Positions 16,201 through 19,994 of a stretch of 19,994 bases of DNA are shown here, piece after piece. Position numbers and translations under genes: made by a program. Where the stretch lies: the NCBI GenBank assembly GCA_900551645.1, contig URWP01000025.1:1-19994 (forward strand), given 5' to 3'. The stretch comes from an uncultured Bacteroides sp. Its GTDB lineage: Bacteria > Bacteroidota > Bacteroidia > Bacteroidales > Bacteroidaceae. Numbering within the stretch: position 1 is the stretch's first letter; each line of letters starts with the position of its first letter. Below the pieces are notes generated by a model. It was not told where the DNA came from. It did no database searches and was given only the letters and a program-made list of their open reading frames with translations.

Positions 16201-16256
16201 TCATTCCTAATCCAGGATGTTTCTAGTAATATCCGTGGATTGGGAATGATTTTTTT
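16201..16256 (+). terminator. Rho-independent terminator between susD and the GH92 gene
   Basis: A 14-bp stem pairs TCATTCCTAATCCA (16201-16214) with TGGATTGGGAATGA (16236-16249), with one T-G wobble. It is extended inward by GGAT/ATCC (16215-16218, 16231-16234) past a one-base bulge. Seven T residues follow (16250-16256). It lies within a continuous plus-strand locus, so it probably acts as a partial terminator that keeps susC-susD transcript above that of the downstream enzymes. Confidence 0.88.
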
Positions 16257-16298
16257 GTAATATAGCGCGCTTTAAACCTATTTTATAATATCTTTATT

Positions 16299-19223
16299 AT
16301 GAAGACACCTGTGTTTCTTGCAGCTTGTTTATGTATATTGAGTGCATGTACAGTAACAGACAATAAAACAGCCATAGATTATGTAAACCCCTTCGTCGGA
16401 ACAGGATTCCATGGACATACTTATCCGGGAGCAACACTTCCGTATGGGGCTGTACAAGTAAGTCCTGATACGAGACGTGGAGATTGGGATGCTTGTTCCG
16501 GATACCATTATTCAGATTCTACCATATTGGGATTTTCTCATACGCATCTGAGCGGTACCGGATGCATTGATTTGGGCGATGTATTGCTTCGTCCTACCAG
16601 TAAACCTGTGACGCTTGATGATGGGGTAGGAGATATTTATTCACCTGCCACTTTTTCACACCGGAAGGAAAGTGCCAGACCGGGGTATTATGCTGTATAC
16701 CTTGACAACGAGAATATACAGGTAGAACTTTCTGCTACAACTCATGCAGGTATGCACCGGTATACCTTTTCTTCCGGAAACCAATCATCCGTTATTGTTG
16801 ATTTGGGTCATCTGCTGGACAACGAGTTTATCTATGAAGCCGAAATCAGGAAGACCGGAGAAAATGAGATTTCCGGTATGCGTAGAACTCGCGGATGGGT
16901 GGATAATCAGTACATTTATTTTACAGCCCGTTTTTCGGAACCTATACAGAAACTTCAGTTGATTAACGAAGGAAAAGGGGGTGACGGTGATACTATCCGT
17001 GGAACCCGTTTACAGGCAGTAGCGTCATTTGGAGCAAAGGAAGTCATTCTGGCTAAGGTAGGTATTTCGATTGTCAGTGAAGCCAATGCCAGAGAGAATC
17101 TGGAGAAGGAAATTCCTGGATTCGATTTTGATATGGTAAGAAACAATGCCGAAGAGACTTGGAAACACTCTTTGGCTGTAGCCGAAGTAAAAGGTGGAAC
17201 AGAAGAACAGCGGACGAATTTCTATACGGCCTGGTATCATGCCATGATAGTTCCCAATCAGGTAAATGACGTTAACAGAGAGTACAGACGTCATGACATG
17301 TCTATAGGAAAGGTAGCAGAGGGAAGAAAGATGTTGTCCACTTTCTCTACATGGGATACATTTCGGGGATGGCATCCGCTGATGACACTTACAGATACCG
17401 TACTGGTAAACGACATGATAAATTCTTTTATCAATATGTATGACGCATCAGGGGAATTACCTTTATGGCCGCTTTCAGCCGGTGAAACCAATACGATGAT
17501 TGGTTATCATTCTGCTTCCATTATAGCCGATGCCTATCTGAAAGGAATCAGAGGATTTGATGCAGAAAAAGCATTGACTGCCATGGTAAAATCATCGGAA
17601 ATTAATAAGAAAGGGGCCGATTATTATATTCAATATGGATTCATACCGGCTAATATCAAGAAAGAATCTGTATCCTGTCTGCTGGAATTTGCTTATGATG
17701 ACTGGTGTATTGCCCAAATGGCCAAGGCGATGGGGAAGGAGGATATTTATGAAACTTATATTGCCCGTTCTCAGAATTACGTCAATGTTTTCGACGGATT
17801 GACCAAGTTCTTCAGAGGAAAGCGTATGGATGGAAACTGGATGGAGCATTTCAATCCCTATGAAGTCGGGAGAGATTATACGGAAGCAACTGCCTGGCAA
17901 TACAGATTCTTTGTTCCTCATGATGTCAATGGCATGATTCCGCAGTTCGGTGGAGTGGAAGCATTTGGCGCAAGTCTGGACTCTTTATTTGTTGTCAGTT
18001 CTGAAATCGATGGTGAACTGTCTGATATTACAGGGCTGATTGGTCAGTATGCTCACGGTAATGAGCCCAGTCATCACATGGCATATCTGTATAACTACAT
18101 CGGAAAACCTTGGCTGACTCAGGCTATGACCCGGAGACTTCTGGATGAGATGTATGCTCCTACTCCGGAGGGGATTATCGGTAATGAGGATTGTGGACAG
18201 ATGTCTGCCTGGTATATCCTGTCGGCTATGGGCTTCTATCCGGTTTGCCCGGGCAGCAATGAGTTCGTGCTTACTACTCCGCTGTTCGATGAGGTCAAAC
18301 TTACGTTGGCCAACGGCAAGCAACTCCAGATTAAAGCAGAAGGCAGTTCGAAGAAGGTTTATATTGATGAAGTCAGACTGAACGGACAGGTTATCGATAA
18401 GAACTATATCACTTATAATCAGCTGATGGAAGGGGGGACACTGGAATTTGTCCTGACTGACAAGCCGAATATGGAAAGAGGTACAAGTGCCGATGCTTTC
18501 CCGTATTCGTACACGAAGGAAGCGGTAGTGGCCATGCCATACGTGGACAGAGACCTTAATCTGTTCCTGGAGCATATCGATGTAAACTTAGGTTCTGCTA
18601 CGGCAGGTGCCCGCATTTATTATACATTGGATGGAAGTGAGCCGACGGAAAATTCGCAGCTGTATAAAGGAGCCTTATCCATCGATAAGACTACTACCAT
18701 CAAGGCCAGATCTTTCAAGGAAGGGTATCTTCCGAGCCGGATTTTCACTATCGAAGCTACCAAAGCTGTATTGAAACCAGCTGTGGCAAGGACTGTTTCT
18801 GAGAATGGAACAGCCTATACTTATTTTGAAGGGTATTATCAGTCTGTCAATGATTTGATGAAGAACAAACCGGTCAGCAAAGGAACCATGAAGGAGCCTT
18901 CTATCAAGGAAGCACCGCAAGCGGACCATTTCGGATATATTTTTGAAGGATTAATCAATGTTCCCGAAGATGGCGTGTATACATTCGCGACAAAGTCGGA
19001 TGATGGTAGTGTCCTGTATATAGGCGATACGAAGGTCGTGGATAATGATGGTTCTCATGCAGCCATCAGCGCTTCCGGCAAGATAGCATTGAAAAAAGGA
19101 TTGCATCCGTATAGGTTGCTGTATTTCGAGGATTATGAAGGTGAAGATTTGAATTGGGAGTGGATGATTCCATCTGCCAAACAAATGGGACCTATTCCGG
19201 CCAATCTTTTATTTATCAGATAG
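16299..19223 (+). CDS. GH92 family alpha-mannosidase with chitobiase-C-like and PA14 domains
   Basis: 974 residues. The lipobox LSAC with Cys17 predicts a lipid-anchored, probably surface or periplasmic, enzyme. Residues about 25-740 match glycoside hydrolase family 92: IDYVNPFVGTGFHGHTYPGA and PYGAVQVSPDT at the N terminus, then YTEATAWQY (528-536), HGNEPSHHMAYLYNY and GNEDCGQMSAWYILSAMGFYPV. GH92 enzymes are calcium-dependent inverting alpha-mannosidases. Glu529 probably corresponds to the general acid, which is replaced by Gln in the described mannose-1-phospho-6-mannose GH92 type. A chitobiase/hexosaminidase C-terminal-like domain (about 755-820: IYYTLDGSEPTENSQLYKG) and a PA14-like domain (about 835-972: GVYTFATKSDDGSVLYIG, GLHPYRLLYFE) follow, making it longer than the roughly 740-residue single-domain family members. 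Linkage specificity is not decided by sequence. The alkaline phosphatase gene follows after 40 bp. Confidence 0.95.
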   Translation: MKTPVFLAACLCILSACTVTDNKTAIDYVNPFVGTGFHGHTYPGATLPYGAVQVSPDTRRGDWDACSGYHYSDSTILGFSHTHLSGTGCIDLGDVLLRPTSKPVTLDDGVGDIYSPATFSHRKESARPGYYAVYLDNENIQVELSATTHAGMHRYTFSSGNQSSVIVDLGHLLDNEFIYEAEIRKTGENEISGMRRTRGWVDNQYIYFTARFSEPIQKLQLINEGKGGDGDTIRGTRLQAVASFGAKEVILAKVGISIVSEANARENLEKEIPGFDFDMVRNNAEETWKHSLAVAEVKGGTEEQRTNFYTAWYHAMIVPNQVNDVNREYRRHDMSIGKVAEGRKMLSTFSTWDTFRGWHPLMTLTDTVLVNDMINSFINMYDASGELPLWPLSAGETNTMIGYHSASIIADAYLKGIRGFDAEKALTAMVKSSEINKKGADYYIQYGFIPANIKKESVSCLLEFAYDDWCIAQMAKAMGKEDIYETYIARSQNYVNVFDGLTKFFRGKRMDGNWMEHFNPYEVGRDYTEATAWQYRFFVPHDVNGMIPQFGGVEAFGASLDSLFVVSSEIDGELSDITGLIGQYAHGNEPSHHMAYLYNYIGKPWLTQAMTRRLLDEMYAPTPEGIIGNEDCGQMSAWYILSAMGFYPVCPGSNEFVLTTPLFDEVKLTLANGKQLQIKAEGSSKKVYIDEVRLNGQVIDKNYITYNQLMEGGTLEFVLTDKPNMERGTSADAFPYSYTKEAVVAMPYVDRDLNLFLEHIDVNLGSATAGARIYYTLDGSEPTENSQLYKGALSIDKTTTIKARSFKEGYLPSRIFTIEATKAVLKPAVARTVSENGTAYTYFEGYYQSVNDLMKNKPVSKGTMKEPSIKEAPQADHFGYIFEGLINVPEDGVYTFATKSDDGSVLYIGDTKVVDNDGSHAAISASGKIALKKGLHPYRLLYFEDYEGEDLNWEWMIPSAKQMGPIPANLLFIR

Positions 19224-19263
19224 AGAAAAAGTGAACCAATAAATACAATTAAAACATAAAACT

Positions 19264-19994
19264 ATGGATTTTAGAATCAATAAATGGCTTGTTGCTTGTA
19301 TTGCATCGGCTATAATTGTTGGAAATGGGGTTGCGCAGAACAGCAGAACAGATAAGGTTCAGACTTATGTGATGGAGAATCCTTATCCGGTAGAAAAAAT
19401 TATTCCACCTACGGGAACCAAGGTGAAGAACGTGATTCTGATGATTGGGGACGGGATGAGTCTGATGCACGTATATTCGGCATGGACTGCCAATCGGGGT
19501 AAGTTGTATCTGGAGAACTGTGAGGCAACCGGTTTGTCGAAAACATATTGTGCCAATAAACTGATTACCGATTCTGGAGCAGGAGGAACTGCTATGGCTA
19601 TTGGTCAGAAAACCAATTATCATTCAGTGGGGGTCGATGTCAATGGAAATCCTCAGCCTTCCTTAATCAAGTTGGCCAAACAGAAAGGTTTATCAGCAGG
19701 TGTAGCAGTGACTTGTCGCTTATGGGATGCGACTCCGGCCGATTTCTGTTGCCATAATGTTGATCGTGACAATGAAGATGAAATCATTGCCGATTATGTG
19801 AATTGTGAAGCTGATTATGTAGTGGGAGGTGGAGCCAAGAAGTTTGAAAACAGGAAAGACGGGCGTAACATTTTCAAGGAACTGGAACAGAAAGGTTATC
19901 AGATTGCTCGTAGTTGGGAGGAGTGCAAAAATCTCAAGTCTGGAAAAATCTTTGCGGTGACCGATTCGGTAGATACACCGTTGCCGGCTGAAAG
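19264..19994 (+). CDS. Alkaline phosphatase, N-terminal part (cut by window end)
   Basis: 243 complete codons to the window edge, no stop. The signal peptide ends near GVAQ (about 22-25), predicting a periplasmic enzyme. The alkaline phosphatase superfamily core is clear: NVILMIGDGMS with metal ligand Asp63; the nucleophile segment ITDSGAGGTAMAIG with Ser104; and LWDATPADF, equivalent to the DATPA of Escherichia coli PhoA. It should remove phosphate from phosphomonoesters with zinc and magnesium. It starts 40 bp after the GH92 gene and is likely in the same transcript. In this context it could take off phosphate left on sugars or inositol by the phospholipase and phosphodiesterases of the locus; general phosphate scavenging is the alternative. 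The missing C-terminal half should hold the remaining metal-binding histidines. Confidence 0.93.
   Translation, partial: MDFRINKWLVACIASAIIVGNGVAQNSRTDKVQTYVMENPYPVEKIIPPTGTKVKNVILMIGDGMSLMHVYSAWTANRGKLYLENCEATGLSKTYCANKLITDSGAGGTAMAIGQKTNYHSVGVDVNGNPQPSLIKLAKQKGLSAGVAVTCRLWDATPADFCCHNVDRDNEDEIIADYVNCEADYVVGGGAKKFENRKDGRNIFKELEQKGYQIARSWEECKNLKSGKIFAVTDSVDTPLPAE

Overview
The window comes from a member of the Bacteroidales, most likely Bacteroides or Phocaeicola. It carries a SusC/SusD pair, SPII lipoproteins, a GH92 mannosidase and several promoters with the Bacteroides -7 signature TAnnTTTG. GC content looks moderate and coding is dense. I see no tRNA, rRNA, CRISPR array, insertion sequence or phage gene.

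Left part (1-6033): a putative redox or electrophile-stress region. It holds the tail of a short-chain dehydrogenase, a lipoprotein with a cyclophilin-like domain, a flavodoxin, a TonB-dependent receptor, an AraC-family regulator on the minus strand, a secreted carboxymuconolactone decarboxylase-cupin protein and a RibD-type reductase. The lipoprotein-flavodoxin operon and the decarboxylase-cupin/RibD operon are each preceded by the same 35-bp element (32/35 identical). Each copy lies exactly 20 bp before a TAnnTTTG -7 box. One copy sits beside the AraC gene, so the two operons look like one small AraC-controlled regulon.

Middle (6059-8131, minus strand): a 98-residue hypothetical protein, and a two-domain GNAT acetyltransferase/nitrilase-family hydrolase followed by a hairpin terminator.

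Right part (8392-19994, plus strand): a polysaccharide-utilization-type locus with an unusual phosphodiester theme. A 905-residue exported protein fuses two complete calcineurin-like metallophosphoesterase domains to a bacterial phosphatidylinositol-specific phospholipase C domain. It is followed by SusC, SusD, a rho-independent terminator, a GH92 alpha-mannosidase with chitobiase-C-like and PA14 domains, and an alkaline phosphatase cut by the window end. Together these activities (PI-PLC, phosphodiesterase or phosphatase, alpha-mannosidase, phosphomonoesterase, outer-membrane import) would fit breakdown of a phosphorylated mannose glycan attached to inositol phospholipid, such as a GPI anchor, or of a phosphomannan. 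This is an inference from domain content; no substrate can be read from the sequence. It is the main candidate for an undescribed system here.
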